Source of the DNA: Alcanivorax nanhaiticus
GTDB taxonomy: Bacteria; Pseudomonadota; Gammaproteobacteria; Pseudomonadales; Alcanivoracaceae
Assembly (NCBI RefSeq): GCF_000756665.1
Contig: NZ_ARXV01000005.1
Location: 1-64,000, forward strand
Length of the DNA stretch: 64,000 nt
Reading direction: 5' to 3'
Positions 47,207 through 62,955 of the stretch are shown here, piece by piece. A model generated the notes under the pieces. It made no database searches and had not been told where the DNA came from. It saw only the letters and a list, made by a program, of their open reading frames with translations. Position 1 is the first letter of the stretch. Each line of letters begins with the position of its first letter. A program made the position numbers and the translations under genes.

Positions 47207-47255
47207 TTCAGCAGGCGTCCTGGCACGAAAATCTCGCCAGACCACCTTCCCAAAT

Positions 47256-47341
47256 TGGTGCCGAAGGCCGGACTTGAACCGGCACGAGCGAAGCTCACTA
47301 CCCCCTCAAGATAGCGTGTCTACCAATTCCACCACTTCGGC
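47256..47341 (-). tRNA. tRNA-Leu (GAG)
   Basis: 86 nt with encoded CCA. Acceptor GCCGAAG pairs with CTTCGGC, the anticodon loop TTGAGGG gives GAG, and a long variable arm (TGAGCTTCGCTCG) marks a class II tRNA. It is 14 bases after secG, the usual place for this tRNA in gammaproteobacteria, so it is probably cut from the secG transcript. Confidence 0.96.
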
Positions 47342-47355
47342 AAAGAACGCTTAAC

Positions 47356-47799
47356 TTACTGCGCCGGCTGAGGCACCTCAGCCGGGGACGCGGATTCTAC
47401 ATCAGCTTGCGGCACTTCTGAAACTTCTTTTTCAGAATTTGTTTCATCAGCTGCTTCAGGCACTTCGGAAAGCACCACCGGCACTTCACCCTGATCCGCC
47501 GCTACAGGCACATCCGCCTGCTCTTCAATGGTTTCCAGCTCGGGCAGGTAAGTACGTGCACCACTGGCTTCCTGACGCGCCATCCACGCCAGCACCAGAC
47601 TGGTCACAAAGAACAGCGCTGCCAGTATTGCCGTAGCACGAGTCAGAAAGTTGGCGGAACCTGCGCTGCCAAATACGCTCTGGGAAGCGCCACCACCAAA
47701 AGAGGCGCCAGCATCGGCACCCTTGCCGTGCTGAATCAGCACCAGGCCAATCAGGCCAAGCGCGGTCAGGATGTGCACTACGTGAACGACGATATCCAT
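47356..47799 (-). CDS. secG: preprotein translocase subunit SecG
   Basis: Small SecYEG subunit. 147 residues with two membrane helices (about 4-22 and 52-72) and the conserved [21 protein letters not shown] loop. The ~70-residue C-terminal tail is rich in E, P, V and A and is longer than in E. coli (110 residues total). 14 bases before tRNA-Leu and 28 after tpiA. Confidence 0.95.
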   Translation of the reverse strand: MDIVVHVVHILTALGLIGLVLIQHGKGADAGASFGGGASQSVFGSAGSANFLTRATAILAALFFVTSLVLAWMARQEASGARTYLPELETIEEQADVPVAADQGEVPVVLSEVPEAADETNSEKEVSEVPQADVESASPAEVPQPAQ

Positions 47800-47827
47800 A
47801 GTTACTCTATTTGTTCATTAACATGGG

Positions 47828-48574
47828 CTACTGCGCTGCCTGGCAGATAGCAATAAAACTGTCGGCGGTCAGTGACGCCCCACCAATCAGACCCCCATCG
47901 ATGTCTGACTGTGAAAACAGAAGGGCGGCATTATCCGCCTTTACACTGCCGCCGTAAAGCAAGCGTGTCGAAGCGGCAATTTCCGGGCTTTTCTCGGACA
48001 ACGTCTGACGCAGGGTCGCATGCACCTCCTGCGCCTGTTCCGGCGAGGCCGTCTTGCCGGTGCCGATAGCCCAGACCGGCTCATAGGCCACCACTGCCGA
48101 AGCAAATGCTTCAATCCCCACCGCCTCAACGACTGCCAGCAGCTGCCCGCAAACCACGGATTCGGTGTTGCCCGCTTCACGTTCTTCCAGGGTTTCCCCC
48201 ACACACAGAATCGGCACCAGCCCGGCAGCCTGGGCTTGGGCAAACTTGGCCGCCACCAGGGCATCATCCTCACCATAGAGTGCGCGGCGCTCGGAATGAC
48301 CGATAATCACATAGCGGCAACCCGCCTCAGACAACATGCTCCCGGCGACCTCGCCAGTGAACGCCCCTTCAGCCTGATCACTGAGGTTCTGGGCACCAAC
48401 CTGCACACTGGCAGGCAGTGCAGCCCGGGCTGCAGCCAGATAAGGGAACGGCGGGCACACTACCGCCTCCGCCTTCCCTTGATAGCCCACCAAGGCACCG
48501 GCGATTTCCCCAAGCAGCACTTGGCTGCCATTCATTTTCCAGTTACCGGCCACAAGCGGCTGTCTTGTTGTCAT
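47828..48574 (-). CDS. tpiA: triosephosphate isomerase
   Basis: Interconverts DHAP and glyceraldehyde-3-phosphate. 248-residue TIM barrel with Asn11 and Lys13 (NWKMN), catalytic His in IGHSERR and catalytic Glu in AYEPVWAIGTGKTAS. Lies between glmM and secG. Confidence 0.98.
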   Translation of the reverse strand: MTTRQPLVAGNWKMNGSQVLLGEIAGALVGYQGKAEAVVCPPFPYLAAARAALPASVQVGAQNLSDQAEGAFTGEVAGSMLSEAGCRYVIIGHSERRALYGEDDALVAAKFAQAQAAGLVPILCVGETLEEREAGNTESVVCGQLLAVVEAVGIEAFASAVVAYEPVWAIGTGKTASPEQAQEVHATLRQTLSEKSPEIAASTRLLYGGSVKADNAALLFSQSDIDGGLIGGASLTADSFIAICQAAQ

Positions 48575-48656
48575 CTGTATTCCTTGGATTTCTCTCTCGG
48601 CGGCCTCGTTTCAGCCCCCTCATCTGGCCAGCATTGTACAGGCCTGACATGCCATA

Positions 48657-48682
48657 TCGGAGATGCCCTGAGGCATTTCCGA
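48657..48682. repeat. REP-like hairpin
   Basis: TCGGAGATGCC-CTGA-GGCATTTCCGA in the glmM-tpiA gap. It resembles the hairpins at 53757-53840 (GGCGGAGAT.. and ..ATTTCCGCC), so a dispersed palindromic family is likely. Confidence 0.6.
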
Positions 48683-48742
48683 CCTACTTGACGCGCCCGA
48701 CGCTCACCCTATGCCTATTTTGGGCTTCGAGCATCAGGCGGG

Positions 48743-50077
48743 TCATGCTATTGCCTTTTCCACCACATCAGCCAGCTCGCGACACAGCGATTCCACCTGT
48801 TGCGGATCCTTGCCTTCGACCATCACCCGCACCAGCGGCTCGGTGCCGGAAGGACGCAACAGGATACGACCGCTACCCGCCAGTTTGGCCTCCACTTCCG
48901 CCATGGCAGCCTGTACTTCCGGCAGTGCCTCGAAACCATCACGGTTGGCGCCACGCACATTGATCATGGTCTGCGGCAACAGCGCCACATCGGCGACCGC
49001 ATCCGCCAGGGACTGCTTGCGACGCGCCAGCGCCGCCAACACCTGCAAGGCTGAGACGGTGCCATCACCCGTGGAGGTGCGATCCAGGCACACCAGATGT
49101 CCGGAAGATTCGCCACCGATCAACCAGCCACGCTGATCCAGCTGCTCCATGACATAGCGGTCGCCAACCTTGGCACGGACGAACTCCACACCCAACTCCT
49201 GCAGAGCCAACTCAAGACCGAAGTTGGACATCAAGGTGCCGACAACACCCGCCACTTCGGCACCGGCCTCCTTTCGATCCCGCGCCACCACATACAGCAG
49301 CTGATCGCCATCGATCAGCTTGCCGGTGTGATCCACCATGATCAGGCGATCTGCATCCCCGTCCAGGGCGATGCCCAGATCGGCCTTTTCATCGATGACG
49401 CGCTGCTGCAATTTCTCTGGATGCGTTGAGCCGCAATCGCGATTGATATTGAAACCATCCGGCTGGTTGGCCATGGCAATCACATCTGCACCCAGCTCTT
49501 CCAGTACATCCGGAGCAATGTGATAGGCCGCTCCATTGGCGGTATCCACCACAATCTTCATGCCGCTCAGATCCAGTCCCGGCGCCGTGCTTTTGCAAAA
49601 TTCAATATAGCGGCCACGGGCATCATCAATGCGACGCACCTTGCCGATCTGATCAGTGGCCACCACGGACATCTCTTCGTCCAGCAGCCTCTCGATTTCC
49701 AGCTCGATTTCATCGTTGAGTTTGCGGCCATCGGCGCCAAAGAACTTGATGCCGTTATCCGTGTAGGCGTTATGGGACGCGGAAATCACAATCCCGGCCT
49801 GGGCCGACAGGGTGCGGGTCAAATAGGCAATCCCCGGGGTTGGCAGCGGGCCCAATAGACGCACATCCACGCCAGCAGCGGAAATACCCGCCTCCAGTGC
49901 TGATTCGAACATGTATCCGGAAATCCGCGTGTCCTTGCCGATCAGGATCTTGCTACCACCATGGGCCGCCAGCACCTTGCCTGCCGCCCAACCCAACTTG
50001 AGCACAAAATCCGGGGTAATCGGAAACTGTCCCACCGTACCGCGGACCCCATCGGTACCAAAATATTTACGCGCCAT
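48743..50077 (-). CDS. glmM: phosphoglucosamine mutase
   Basis: Makes glucosamine-1-phosphate for peptidoglycan and lipopolysaccharide. 444 residues with the FGTDGVRG start, the phosphoserine loop [18 protein letters not shown], the metal site DGDADR and the C-terminal [18 protein letters not shown] lies five bases before the ATG at 50077, which is why I prefer it to the ATG at 50080; both overlap the folP stop. Confidence 0.97.
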   Translation of the reverse strand: MARKYFGTDGVRGTVGQFPITPDFVLKLGWAAGKVLAAHGGSKILIGKDTRISGYMFESALEAGISAAGVDVRLLGPLPTPGIAYLTRTLSAQAGIVISASHNAYTDNGIKFFGADGRKLNDEIELEIERLLDEEMSVVATDQIGKVRRIDDARGRYIEFCKSTAPGLDLSGMKIVVDTANGAAYHIAPDVLEELGADVIAMANQPDGFNINRDCGSTHPEKLQQRVIDEKADLGIALDGDADRLIMVDHTGKLIDGDQLLYVVARDRKEAGAEVAGVVGTLMSNFGLELALQELGVEFVRAKVGDRYVMEQLDQRGWLIGGESSGHLVCLDRTSTGDGTVSALQVLAALARRKQSLADAVADVALLPQTMINVRGANRDGFEALPEVQAAMAEVEAKLAGSGRILLRPSGTEPLVRVMVEGKDPQQVESLCRELADVVEKAIA

Positions 50078-50946
50078 CATGACTCCTTGTGCGCTTCGCG
50101 GACGGCATGAGCAAAACGCACCGCGTCCACGGTTTCCCGTACATCGTGGGCGCGCACGATGGCCGCACCGCGCTCCACACACATTACTGCCGCTGCCAGA
50201 CTGCCCGGCAACCGCTCATTCACTTCTCGCCCCAGCACCTTGCCAAACAAGGACTTGCGCGAGACACCAATCAATATGGGCAAGTGCAACGCCTGGAGCG
50301 CTGCCATTTCCCGCATCAGGGTCAGGTTATGATTCATGGACTTGGCAAAACCGAACCCCGGATCCACAAGCAATTGCTCACGAGACATGCCTGCCGCTTC
50401 GCAGACAGAGATGCGTTCCCGCAAAAACGTCACCACCTCAGCGGTGACATCGTCATATTGCGGATCGTCCTGCATATTGCCCGGCTCTCCCTGCATATGC
50501 ATCAGGCACACCGGCAGGCCACTGGCAACAGCCGCCTCCAGGGCGCCATGGCGACGCAGAGCTCGCACGTCATTGATCAGGCCTGCACCTGCCGCAGCGC
50601 TGTCTCGGATCACAGCAGCAGTACTGGTATCCACGGAGACCAATGCACCCAGCTCCTGATGCAGCACTTCAACAACAGGTACTACCCGGTCCAGTTCTTC
50701 CTGCTCACTTACCGGTGCCGCACCAGGACGAGTCGACTCTCCTCCCACATCAATAATCGCCGCACCATCCGCCAGCATCTGCTCAGCCTGACGCAACGCA
50801 GCATCTCGCTCATTAAAGCGACCACCATCTGAAAAAGAGTCAGGAGTAACATTGAGAATACCCATGACGACAGGTGCGGAAAGATCCAGCGAACGCGAGC
50901 CGCAGCGCAAGTGGGTCATTGGGGAATATCCAGAATCCGATGTCAT
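50077..50946 (-). CDS. folP: dihydropteroate synthase
   Basis: Joins pteridine pyrophosphate (made by FolK) with p-aminobenzoate; the sulfonamide target. 289-residue TIM barrel with [22 protein letters not shown] and [19 protein letters not shown] five bases before the ATG at 50946 supports that start; a later Met19 is the alternative. Overlaps glmM. Confidence 0.96.
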   Translation of the reverse strand: MTSDSGYSPMTHLRCGSRSLDLSAPVVMGILNVTPDSFSDGGRFNERDAALRQAEQMLADGAAIIDVGGESTRPGAAPVSEQEELDRVVPVVEVLHQELGALVSVDTSTAAVIRDSAAAGAGLINDVRALRRHGALEAAVASGLPVCLMHMQGEPGNMQDDPQYDDVTAEVVTFLRERISVCEAAGMSREQLLVDPGFGFAKSMNHNLTLMREMAALQALHLPILIGVSRKSLFGKVLGREVNERLPGSLAAAVMCVERGAAIVRAHDVRETVDAVRFAHAVREAHKES

Positions 50947-51007
50947 TGTTCTCTCCGGCCATCCTGCCGCCAACGCCCAGACACAGGAGCAACCGGAATC
51001 ATGAGTG

Positions 51008-51043
51008 CAAAAACGCCTGACCCGGGAGATCCCGGATCAGGCG
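51008..51043 (-). terminator. intrinsic terminator of ftsH
   Basis: On the minus strand CGCCTGATCCGGGA-TC-TCCCGGGTCAGGCG is followed by TTTTTGC, 17 bases after the ftsH stop and before folP. Confidence 0.9.
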
Positions 51044-51059
51044 CGTCTGTCAGTCTTGA

Positions 51060-52979
51060 TCAGTGAGTCTTGGCAGGTCCACCGATGGCATCATCACCCG
51101 GCTTTTTATCACCGGAAGCAGCGGCACCATTACCCGGGCCTTGATCTCGCCAGTCCTTGGGCGGACGAGGCTTGTGGCCTTCCATGATGTCGTCGATCTG
51201 ATCCGCATCAATGGTTTCATACTGCATCAGGGCATCGGCCATCAGATCCAGCTTGTCACGATTCTCTTCCAGAATCGCCTTGGCGCGGTTGTAGCAGTCA
51301 TCAATGATGGCACGCACTTCACGATCAATCTCTTCGGCGGTCTGCTCGGACACGTGCTTGCGCTGGGACATCTGTTTGCCAAGGAACACTTCACCTTCGT
51401 CTTCCTCATAAGCCAGCGGCCCCAGCTTCTCACTCAGCCCCCACTTGGTCACCATGGCACGGGCCAGTTTGGTGGCGCGCTCGATATCATTGGACGCCCC
51501 CGTGGTCACACCATCAAAGCCAAGGGTCATTTCTTCAGCCAGACGCCCGCCGTACAGAGAGCAGATGGAAGACTCCAGACCACGCTTGGACTGGGAGTAC
51601 TTGTCTTCTTCCGGCAGATACATGGTCACACCCAAGGCGCGGCCGCGGGGAATAATGCTCACCTTGTAGACCGGATCGTGTTCCGGCACCAGACGACCAA
51701 CGATGGCGTGACCCGCCTCGTGGTACGCGGTGTTCAGTTTCTCTTTCTCGTTCATCACCATGGAACGGCGCTCAGCGCCCATCAGGATCTTGTCCTTGGC
51801 CTTCTCGAACTCTTCCATGGACACCATGCGCTTGTTGGCACGGGCGGCGAACAGGGCAGCTTCGTTGACCAGGTTGGCCAGATCGGCACCGGAGAAACCG
51901 GGGGTGCCACGGGCAATTACCGCAGGCTCCACATCATCGGCAATCGGGACCTGACGCATGTGCACTTTCAGCACCTGCTCACGGCCACGGATGTCCGGCA
52001 ACGGCACGGTCACCTGACGGTCGAAACGACCGGGACGCAGCAGCGCCGGATCCAACACGTCAGGACGGTTGGTGGCAGCGATCACGATAATGCCTTCATT
52101 GCCGTCGAAGCCGTCCATTTCCACCAGCAGCTGGTTGAGGGTTTGCTCACGCTCATCGTGACCACCACCCAGACCAGCACCACGGGAACGGCCCACGGCA
52201 TCGATTTCATCGATAAAGATAATGCAGGGAGAGTGCTTCTTGGCCTGCTCGAACATGTCGCGCACCCGGCTGGCACCCACGCCCACAAACATTTCCACAA
52301 AGTCGGAACCGGAAATGCTGAAGAACGGCACCTTGGCTTCGCCGGCAATGGCCTTGGCCAGCAGCGTCTTACCGGTACCCGGCGAGCCGACCATCAGCAC
52401 GCCGCGGGGAATCTTGCCACCCAGGCGCTGGAACTTGGCAGGATCACGCAGGAACTCGACAAGCTCTTGCACTTCTTCCTTGGCCTCTTCCACCCCGGCC
52501 ACATCGGCAAAGGTAGTCTTGATCTGGTCTTCGCCCAGCAGTTTGGCCTTGGACTTGCCAAAGGTCATCGGACCACCGCCGCCCTTGCCACCGCCCTGCA
52601 TCTGGCGCATGAAGAAGATAAAGATGGCCAGGATCAACAGGATAGGCAGGATGGACAGGAACAAACGCATCAGGAAGCCTTCCCGCTGCGGCTCAATCCC
52701 CTTCACCTCGACCTTGTTCTGGATCAGGGTGGGCATCAGGTTAGTGTCCAACGTACCCGGCGGCTTGACCGTGGTGAAGTTGCCGCCGCCACGATAGGTG
52801 CCGGTAATCGCTGTCTCACCGATTTCCACCGCTTCCACTCCACTGTTTTCCACCTTCGAAATAAAGGCCGAATAGGAGATGTTATCGCTGGAGGGCTGAC
52901 TGCTGATGCTGGATGCCACAACATAAAGGACACCGGCAATCACCAGCCACAGCACAATATTCTTGGTCATGTCGTTCAA
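51060..52979 (-). CDS. ftsH: ATP-dependent zinc metalloprotease FtsH
   Basis: Membrane AAA+ protease for membrane-protein quality control and regulators such as LpxC. 639 residues: membrane helices at about 8-25 and 105-125, AAA+ with [13 protein letters not shown] and [11 protein letters not shown], and zinc site HEAGH. The end is glycine/lysine-rich. Start Met1 or Met4 cannot be separated. Downstream of rlmE. Confidence 0.97.
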   Translation of the reverse strand: MNDMTKNIVLWLVIAGVLYVVASSISSQPSSDNISYSAFISKVENSGVEAVEIGETAITGTYRGGGNFTTVKPPGTLDTNLMPTLIQNKVEVKGIEPQREGFLMRLFLSILPILLILAIFIFFMRQMQGGGKGGGGPMTFGKSKAKLLGEDQIKTTFADVAGVEEAKEEVQELVEFLRDPAKFQRLGGKIPRGVLMVGSPGTGKTLLAKAIAGEAKVPFFSISGSDFVEMFVGVGASRVRDMFEQAKKHSPCIIFIDEIDAVGRSRGAGLGGGHDEREQTLNQLLVEMDGFDGNEGIIVIAATNRPDVLDPALLRPGRFDRQVTVPLPDIRGREQVLKVHMRQVPIADDVEPAVIARGTPGFSGADLANLVNEAALFAARANKRMVSMEEFEKAKDKILMGAERRSMVMNEKEKLNTAYHEAGHAIVGRLVPEHDPVYKVSIIPRGRALGVTMYLPEEDKYSQSKRGLESSICSLYGGRLAEEMTLGFDGVTTGASNDIERATKLARAMVTKWGLSEKLGPLAYEEDEGEVFLGKQMSQRKHVSEQTAEEIDREVRAIIDDCYNRAKAILEENRDKLDLMADALMQYETIDADQIDDIMEGHKPRPPKDWRDQGPGNGAAASGDKKPGDDAIGGPAKTH

Positions 52980-53107
52980 GGGAGACCTCGATCAGTTCCG
53001 GACGCCATACCGCGCCACATTCGCGAACCTACACCTTACACCATTTATCGGCGCCAGCGTAATGCCGGTTCGGACAGCAAAACGCCTGTTTTACGGCTTT
53101 TTAACGG

Positions 53108-53734
53108 CTATTTCAGACCGCTGGCCAGTTGGTAGACTTCAGTGGAGCGAGCCCGGCTGGCCGCCGGTTTGCGAGTCACCACCTTACGGAAACGCGACTG
53201 CAGCGCCCGGCGATACTCCTCGAATCCCTCTCCCTGAAATACCTTGACCAGAAACTGGCCATCCGGTTCCAGTACCCGCTCTGCCATCTCCAGCGCCAAT
53301 TCCGCCAGATACATGGCTCGCGGCTGATCTACACCGCTGTTACCACTCATATTGGGGGCCATATCCGACATTACAAGGTCCAGCTTGCGATCCCCTACCG
53401 ACGCAAGAATTTGCTCATAGACGTCATCTTCCCGGAAATCACCCTGAATGAAGGTCACATCCGGCAACGCATCCATGGCCAGGATGTCGCTGGCGATCAC
53501 CACACCTTTTCCGCCGATCAGCTGGCCAGCCACCTGACTCCAGCCTCCCGGTGCCGCGCCCAGATCCAGCACGGTCATGCCTGGGCGAAACAGCTTGTCC
53601 TTCTCGTGCATTTCCAGCAGCTTGAAACTGGCCCGCGAGCGATAACCCTGCTCCTGGGCCTTGGCCACCCACTGGTCACTGAAATGCTCCTTGAGCCAGG
53701 CCTTGCTGGTCTTGGAGCGGCTGGATTTCGCCAT
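53108..53734 (-). CDS. rlmE: 23S rRNA 2'-O-methyltransferase (U2552)
   Basis: Methylates U2552 in the A loop; heat-shock protein in E. coli. 208 residues with SAM motif [14 protein letters not shown] and the K-D-K-E residues ([26 protein letters not shown]). GAGAG precedes the ATG at 53734, deciding the start. Confidence 0.97.
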   Translation of the reverse strand: MAKSSRSKTSKAWLKEHFSDQWVAKAQEQGYRSRASFKLLEMHEKDKLFRPGMTVLDLGAAPGGWSQVAGQLIGGKGVVIASDILAMDALPDVTFIQGDFREDDVYEQILASVGDRKLDLVMSDMAPNMSGNSGVDQPRAMYLAELALEMAERVLEPDGQFLVKVFQGEGFEEYRRALQSRFRKVVTRKPAASRARSTEVYQLASGLK

Positions 53735-53756
53735 GACTATTCTCTCGCCTATATCA

Positions 53757-53840
53757 GGGCGGAAATGGGCGCATGCCAATCTCCGCCGGTATTTCCAACG
53801 CCATCATCATGGCGGAGATCGGCCCTCGCCGATTTCCGCC
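53757..53840. repeat. tandem REP-like hairpins
   Basis: Two hairpins lie in the rlmE-yhbY gap: GGCGGAAATGGGC..GCC..ATCTCCGCC (about 53758-53787) and GGCGGAGATCGGC-CCTC-GCCGATTTCCGCC (53811-53840). They resemble the element at 48657. A heptad-armed repeat follows directly at 53854. Confidence 0.65.
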
Positions 53841-53853
53841 CTACGAACAAGGG

Positions 53854-53961
53854 GTTGCGGGGTACGAGTTCGAGTGACGAAAACCAACCCCGGCAACCCT
53901 CAAGTCCAGGGTTTCGATTTTGCCTTTCGCAACTCGAAACTCGTTACTCGTACCTCGCAAC
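53854..53961. repeat. heptad-armed inverted repeat, CGAGTTC type
   Basis: The right arm has CTCG at 53933, 53940, 53947 and 53954, exactly 7 apart. The left arm has CGAG at 53865 and 53871 and CGAA at 53878, one step being 6. The arms are reverse complements, with a ~50-base loop. The heptamer is of the same kind as at 12388-12478. Confidence 0.8.
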
Positions 53962-54025
53962 GCCCCTATACCCTCAGCCCGGTTGCTGTAGAATAGCGCA
54001 CCACACCCATTCGGAGCCTGTTACC

Positions 54026-54340
54026 GTGCCGTTATCTTCCCAGGACATCAAACGTCTACGCCGCATCGGCCATCACCTGAAGGCCATTCTCATTTTGGGC
54101 GACAAGGGCCTGACTGAGACCTTTATCGAGGAACTCAACGCCCGCCTGGAAGATCACGAGCTGATCAAAGTGAAGGTTAATGCCGAAAGCCGCGACGACC
54201 GCGCCGAGATCGTCAAAGCCCTGTGCGAAAACAGTGGTGCCGAACTGATCCAGCGCATTGGCAACATCGCCCTGCTCTACCGCGCCGCACAAAAACCGAA
54301 CCCAAAGCTTTCCAACCTGCTGCGTTATCAAGAGGCATGA
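54026..54340 (+). CDS. yhbY: ribosome assembly RNA-binding protein YhbY
   Basis: 104 residues, one CRS1/YhbY (KH-like) domain with the LKAILILGDKG and NALLYR-like GNIALLYR motifs; associated with 50S assembly. The start is a GTG at 54026 with GGAG nine bases upstream. A much longer open frame running back to 53129 crosses rlmE in antisense and the repeats, and is not coding. Converges with greA. Confidence 0.93.
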   Translation: MPLSSQDIKRLRRIGHHLKAILILGDKGLTETFIEELNARLEDHELIKVKVNAESRDDRAEIVKALCENSGAELIQRIGNIALLYRAAQKPNPKLSNLLRYQEA

Positions 54341-54379
54341 GGCAGGAAGCGTGAACATCGCAGTACGTTAAAAGCATAA

Positions 54380-54411
54380 AAAAGGCGACGTTAAACGTCG
54401 CCTTTTCTTTT
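54380..54411. terminator. bidirectional terminator between yhbY and greA
   Basis: AAAAGGCGACGTT-AAACGTCGCCTTTTCTTTT: a GC stem with U tracts on both strands between converging genes. Confidence 0.92.
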
Positions 54412-54414
54412 CCG

Positions 54415-54443
54415 TTGCAACTTGAAACTCTCAACTTGCAACT
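54415..54443. repeat. single heptad-repeat arm beside greA
   Basis: AACT at 54419, 54426, 54433 and 54440, exactly 7 apart (AACTTG/AACTCT). The last unit touches the greA stop codon (54443-54445). No opposite arm is seen; the terminator at 54380 lies where a partner might have been. Confidence 0.65.
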
Positions 54444-54919
54444 CAGATGTGCTCTACCTTGTCGACCTCATACTCACGGGTACCCCCGGGAGTATCGATC
54501 TGCACCACATCACCCTCTTCACGGCCGATCAGGCCACGGGCAATCGGCGAGTTGACGCTGAGCTTGCCCAGCTTGATGTTGGCTTCATCGTCACCGACGA
54601 TCTGGTACTGCTTTTCTTCGTCAGTATCCACATCGATGATGGTCACAGTGGTGCCGAAGATCACCTTGCCGGTGTTCTCGATTTCGGTGATATCGATAAT
54701 CTGCGCATTGGACAGCTTGCTCTCGATATCGTTGATACGACCTTCGCAGAAGCCCTGCTGCTCACGGGCAGCATGGTATTCCGCATTTTCCTTCAGATCG
54801 CCATGCTCACGGGCTTCAGCGATGGCAGCGGAAATGCGCGGACGGTCTTCTTTTTTCAGTTTTTCCAGTTCCTCGCGCAGGGCCTTGGCGCCCTTTGCGG
54901 TCATCGGTACACGTTGCAT
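54443..54919 (-). CDS. greA: transcription elongation factor GreA
   Basis: Stimulates cleavage of backtracked RNA in RNA polymerase. 158 residues with an N-terminal coiled coil ([20 protein letters not shown], acidic tip) and FKBP-like C-terminal domain ([16 protein letters not shown]). Like DksA it enters the secondary channel. 65 bases after carB, where a hairpin at 54951-54974 lacks a U run. Confidence 0.97.
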   Translation of the reverse strand: MQRVPMTAKGAKALREELEKLKKEDRPRISAAIAEAREHGDLKENAEYHAAREQQGFCEGRINDIESKLSNAQIIDITEIENTGKVIFGTTVTIIDVDTDEEKQYQIVGDDEANIKLGKLSVNSPIARGLIGREEGDVVQIDTPGGTREYEVDKVEHI

Positions 54920-54984
54920 AGTTATCCTCGCGTCTAAAAGGAAATCGCCCGGAGCACTCGGCTCCGAGCACTCCTGACGACGAT

Positions 54985-58203
<3,219 letters not shown>

Positions 58204-58285
58204 AGTTCACTAACCGTCGGGCGTTAATGGCTGCTTGGGACCCGGCATGGGCCGGGTCGGGTTCTGGCACTGCTGCTTTTCAGCG

Positions 58286-59410
58286 TTACCGGGCTTCCAT
58301 CAGTTCAATGAAATGATCGAACAGTGGCGCACAATCGTGCGGACCGGGGCTGGCTTCCGGGTGACCCTGGAAGCTGAACGCCGGCACATCGGTACGATGG
58401 ATGCCCTGCAGGGTGCCGTCGAACAGGGACACGTGGGTCACCTTCAGGTTGTCCGGCAGTTTGTCCATGTCCACCGCGAAACCGTGGTTCTGGCTGGTGA
58501 TCATCACCGTGCCGTCTTCCAGGGTCTTTACCGGGTGGTTGGCACCGTGGTGGCCAGTGCCCATTTTCATGGTCTGGGCGCCACTGGCCAGGGCCAGCAG
58601 CTGGTGCCCCAGGCAGATGCCGAAGACCGGCTTGCCTGTGGCGACGATTTCCTTGATTGCCTCGATGGCATAGTCACAGGGCTCCGGGTCACCGGGGCCA
58701 TTGGACAGGAAGATGCCGTCAGGATTCATGGCCAGCACTTCGGAAGCCGGTGTCTGCGCCGGAACCACGGTGAGCTTGCAGCCGCGCTCGGCCAGCATAC
58801 GCAAGATGTTGCGCTTCACACCGTAGTCGTAGGCCACCACATTGAAGCGGGCTTCTTTCTGCTCGGTGTGGCCTTCTTCCAGATCCCAGGTGGACTCGGT
58901 CCAGGTATAGGCTTCACTGACGGTCACTTCTTTCGCCAGATCCATGCCCTTCAGGCCCGGGAAGCCCTTGGCCGCTTCCAGCGCCGCCGCTTCGTCCAGG
59001 TTCTCACCGGCAATGATGCAACCGTTCTGGGCACCCTTGTCGCGCAGGATGCGGGTCAGGCGACGGGTATCGATCTCGGCGATGGCCACGATGTTGTTCT
59101 CGCGCAGGTAGTCCGGCAGGGACTTTTCGCTGCGCCAGTTGCTGACCGTCATGGCCAGATCGCGGATCACCAGGCCAGAGGCCCAGATCTGGGTGGACTC
59201 CTCGTCCTCCGCAGTGATACCGGTGTTACCGATATGCGGATAGGTCAGGGTCACAATCTGTTTGGCGTAGGAGGGATCCGTGAGGATCTCCTGGTAGCCG
59301 GTCATAGCCGTATTGAAAACGACTTCACCCACGGTCTGACCCGTGGCACCGATAGCAACACCTCGAAAGATGCTTCCGTCTTCGAGAGCGAGAATGGCGG
59401 GAACCGTCAA
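58286..59410 (-). CDS. carA: carbamoyl-phosphate synthase small subunit
   Basis: Glutaminase subunit feeding ammonia to CarB. 374 residues with the class I amidotransferase nucleophile in [13 protein letters not shown] and the HPE-type triad ([11 protein letters not shown]). The start codon is TTG at 59410, with GGAGG six bases upstream; no ATG is available at the family start. The TTG overlaps the TGA of a short leader frame (TTGA). Preceded by a strong promoter and a terminator-like hairpin, so attenuation is likely. Confidence 0.95.
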   Translation of the reverse strand: MTVPAILALEDGSIFRGVAIGATGQTVGEVVFNTAMTGYQEILTDPSYAKQIVTLTYPHIGNTGITAEDEESTQIWASGLVIRDLAMTVSNWRSEKSLPDYLRENNIVAIAEIDTRRLTRILRDKGAQNGCIIAGENLDEAAALEAAKGFPGLKGMDLAKEVTVSEAYTWTESTWDLEEGHTEQKEARFNVVAYDYGVKRNILRMLAERGCKLTVVPAQTPASEVLAMNPDGIFLSNGPGDPEPCDYAIEAIKEIVATGKPVFGICLGHQLLALASGAQTMKMGTGHHGANHPVKTLEDGTVMITSQNHGFAVDMDKLPDNLKVTHVSLFDGTLQGIHRTDVPAFSFQGHPEASPGPHDCAPLFDHFIELMEAR

Positions 59411-59562
59411 CGCAACCTCCAGGCTGGCAAGAAATTAGGGAGATATGCGGTGGGGCACTGGCCGGCCGGGAAAAACCCGCCGGCTGTTCGCAAAAAAGCG
59501 AGATGGATTGCTCCACCTCGCTTTTTCGTAGAATTCTTCATTCGTGCGCCCCACACGCCCAT
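59407..59562 (-). CDS. possible carA leader peptide
   Basis: A 51-codon frame beginning [10 protein letters not shown] runs through the whole carA leader, crosses the terminator hairpin at 59491-59527 and stops in the carA start codon (TTGA overlap). Its ATG is only about 9 bases from the predicted start of transcription and has no Shine-Dalgarno; an internal ATG at 59541 is an alternative. A leader-peptide attenuator has been reported for carA of P. aeruginosa; whether this frame is its counterpart is open. Confidence 0.3.
   Translation of the reverse strand: MGVWGARMKNSTKKRGGAIHLAFLRTAGGFFPAGQCPTAYLPNFLPAWRLR
59491..59527 (-). terminator. terminator/attenuator upstream of carA
   Basis: On the minus strand AGCGAGGTGGA-GCAA-TCCATCTCGCT (11 bp, one G-U pair) is followed by TTTTTTG. 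It lies downstream of the carA promoter and 80 bases before carA, so it works inside the carA leader. A second GC-rich stem GCCGGCGGG/CCCGGCCGGC at 59461-59484 follows, which could compete with it or mask the ribosome site. Confidence 0.85.
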
Positions 59563-59577
59563 CACGGGCTGCGCGCT

Positions 59578-59606
59578 ATTCTAGGACTTCAGGAAACAAA
59601 TGTCAC
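59578..59606 (-). promoter_or_regulatory. carAB promoter
   Basis: On the minus strand GTGACA (59601-59606), a 17-base spacer and TAGAAT (59578-59583), followed by GC-rich GCGCGC. The layout and the -10 equal those of the rrn promoter at 73-100, so growth-rate control is plausible. Confidence 0.75.
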
Positions 59607-59660
59607 CCTTAAAGCGGCCAGCACACGATGAGCTGCACGCAACACGCCTTGCAAACCCGC

Positions 59661-59712
59661 CGTAGGAGCTTGCCTGCAAGCGATTATCGCCTGCAGGCAG
59701 GTATCTACGGCT
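59661..59712. repeat. REP-like palindrome
   Basis: CGTAGGAGCTTGCCTGCAAGCGAT at the left and ATCGCCTGCAGGCAGGTATCTACG at the right (each split by the palindrome centre at about 59684) form a long imperfect palindrome of the pseudomonad REP style. Located between dapB and the carA promoter. Confidence 0.7.
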
Positions 59713-59721
59713 GATTTATCC

Positions 59722-61825
<2,104 letters not shown>

Positions 61826-61983
61826 GTCGAACTCTTGTTGTTGTTTTTTTAGGCAATACTAGCAGGGGGACCGAAGCTCGAAAACGACGGAATGCAAATT
61901 TAAGCTTATTGTATTAGTGGCATACAGAATCATTATTAACTCAACCGCTGAAAACCAGCCCTCTCCGAGACCTTTATGGCAAG

Positions 61984-62955
61984 TTACTCACTCCACGATG
62001 CAGGACCAGCAATCCAATCCGGGTCTGAGACAATCACACGCTTCCCGTCATCTAAATTGTAGAAGAACAAATTCTGGCTATTCATTCTATCGCCAATTAA
62101 AGCAATCACCCCGCCCTCAACATTAGTGCCGCTAATCCCCAACACCCTGCCATTCAGTTCCAAAACGACCTTATCGCCTACCCCGCGCAAATCGAGAGAA
62201 ATAATCTTGCTCCGCATAGAATCAGAGAAATCACCCTCAATAAAGGAGAAAACCAAAACCTCGCCATTCTTTCCTTCAGAAAAATCGACCCCAGTCAAAA
62301 CCCCTTCACCGTCAACAACATTAATAACATCATTTTTCCCGGTTAAAACATCGTAAACAGAGACCCTGGTGTCGCCGACTATGTAAGCAATCTTATCTCC
62401 ATCATCACTCCAGGAAGGGTGGGAACAATTATGATCAGGGCAGTCTAGATAATCGACCTCACCAGTGCCGAGTCTTGCTTTTTTAATTGAAAGCCCGCCA
62501 TTCTCCTTCGAATAGTAGACTACACTGTCTTCATGTAAATCCGGACCGAACAAAGAATATCCGCCATTCGAAAAACCGCTCTCACACCGCCCAATATCAA
62601 TATCAAAAATGCACAATTCAGAAAGCCACCCTTTTTCATTTCTTTTTTTAATTGCAGTCAACAATCGCCCATCCTCCATCACTTGAACATCAGATGGAAT
62701 CGATGGAAATTCAACTACCGTCTTATCCCCAGAAAAAAGATCCAATATTACAACCTCAAAATACCTTGCATCTTTTGTCCTCCAGTAACCCACCACCCCC
62801 TCAATACCAACCCCCTCATTTTCAAACGCTGTAGACTTCACCTCATCCGAAGAAACTCCATCACAGGCAACCAAAGAAAAACAAAGAACACCAACCAGAG
62901 CCGGGATCAATTCTCGACCCATAAATCGACATGAATTTATTAGCGAACAAAACAT
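61984..62955 (-). CDS. beta-propeller lipoprotein, AT-rich
   Basis: 323 residues. The signal ends in a lipobox (SLVAC, Cys31). The mature part has repeats like PSWSDDGDKIAYIVG and LVAC-distal GPASWSE typical of TolB/PD40 propeller blades. The ATG at 62955 abuts the stop of the preceding gene (TGAATG) with GAGG upstream, so the two are coupled; a Met12 start is possible. GC is lower than elsewhere (21 of 60 at 62041-62100), which suggests acquisition. Partner or immunity role for the preceding gene is only a guess. Confidence 0.7.
   Translation of the reverse strand: MFCSLINSCRFMGRELIPALVGVLCFSLVACDGVSSDEVKSTAFENEGVGIEGVVGYWRTKDARYFEVVILDLFSGDKTVVEFPSIPSDVQVMEDGRLLTAIKKRNEKGWLSELCIFDIDIGRCESGFSNGGYSLFGPDLHEDSVVYYSKENGGLSIKKARLGTGEVDYLDCPDHNCSHPSWSDDGDKIAYIVGDTRVSVYDVLTGKNDVINVVDGEGVLTGVDFSEGKNGEVLVFSFIEGDFSDSMRSKIISLDLRGVGDKVVLELNGRVLGISGTNVEGGVIALIGDRMNSQNLFFYNLDDGKRVIVSDPDWIAGPASWSE

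Noticed and set aside
53129..54025. Long N-terminal extension of yhbY
   Set aside because: It runs antisense through rlmE and through two repeat families; the GTG at 54026 with GGAG gives the family length.
59325..59516. 63-residue frame across the carA start and leader
   Set aside because: It is out of frame with carA, overlaps its coding sequence and has a cysteine/histidine-rich composition typical of chance frames.
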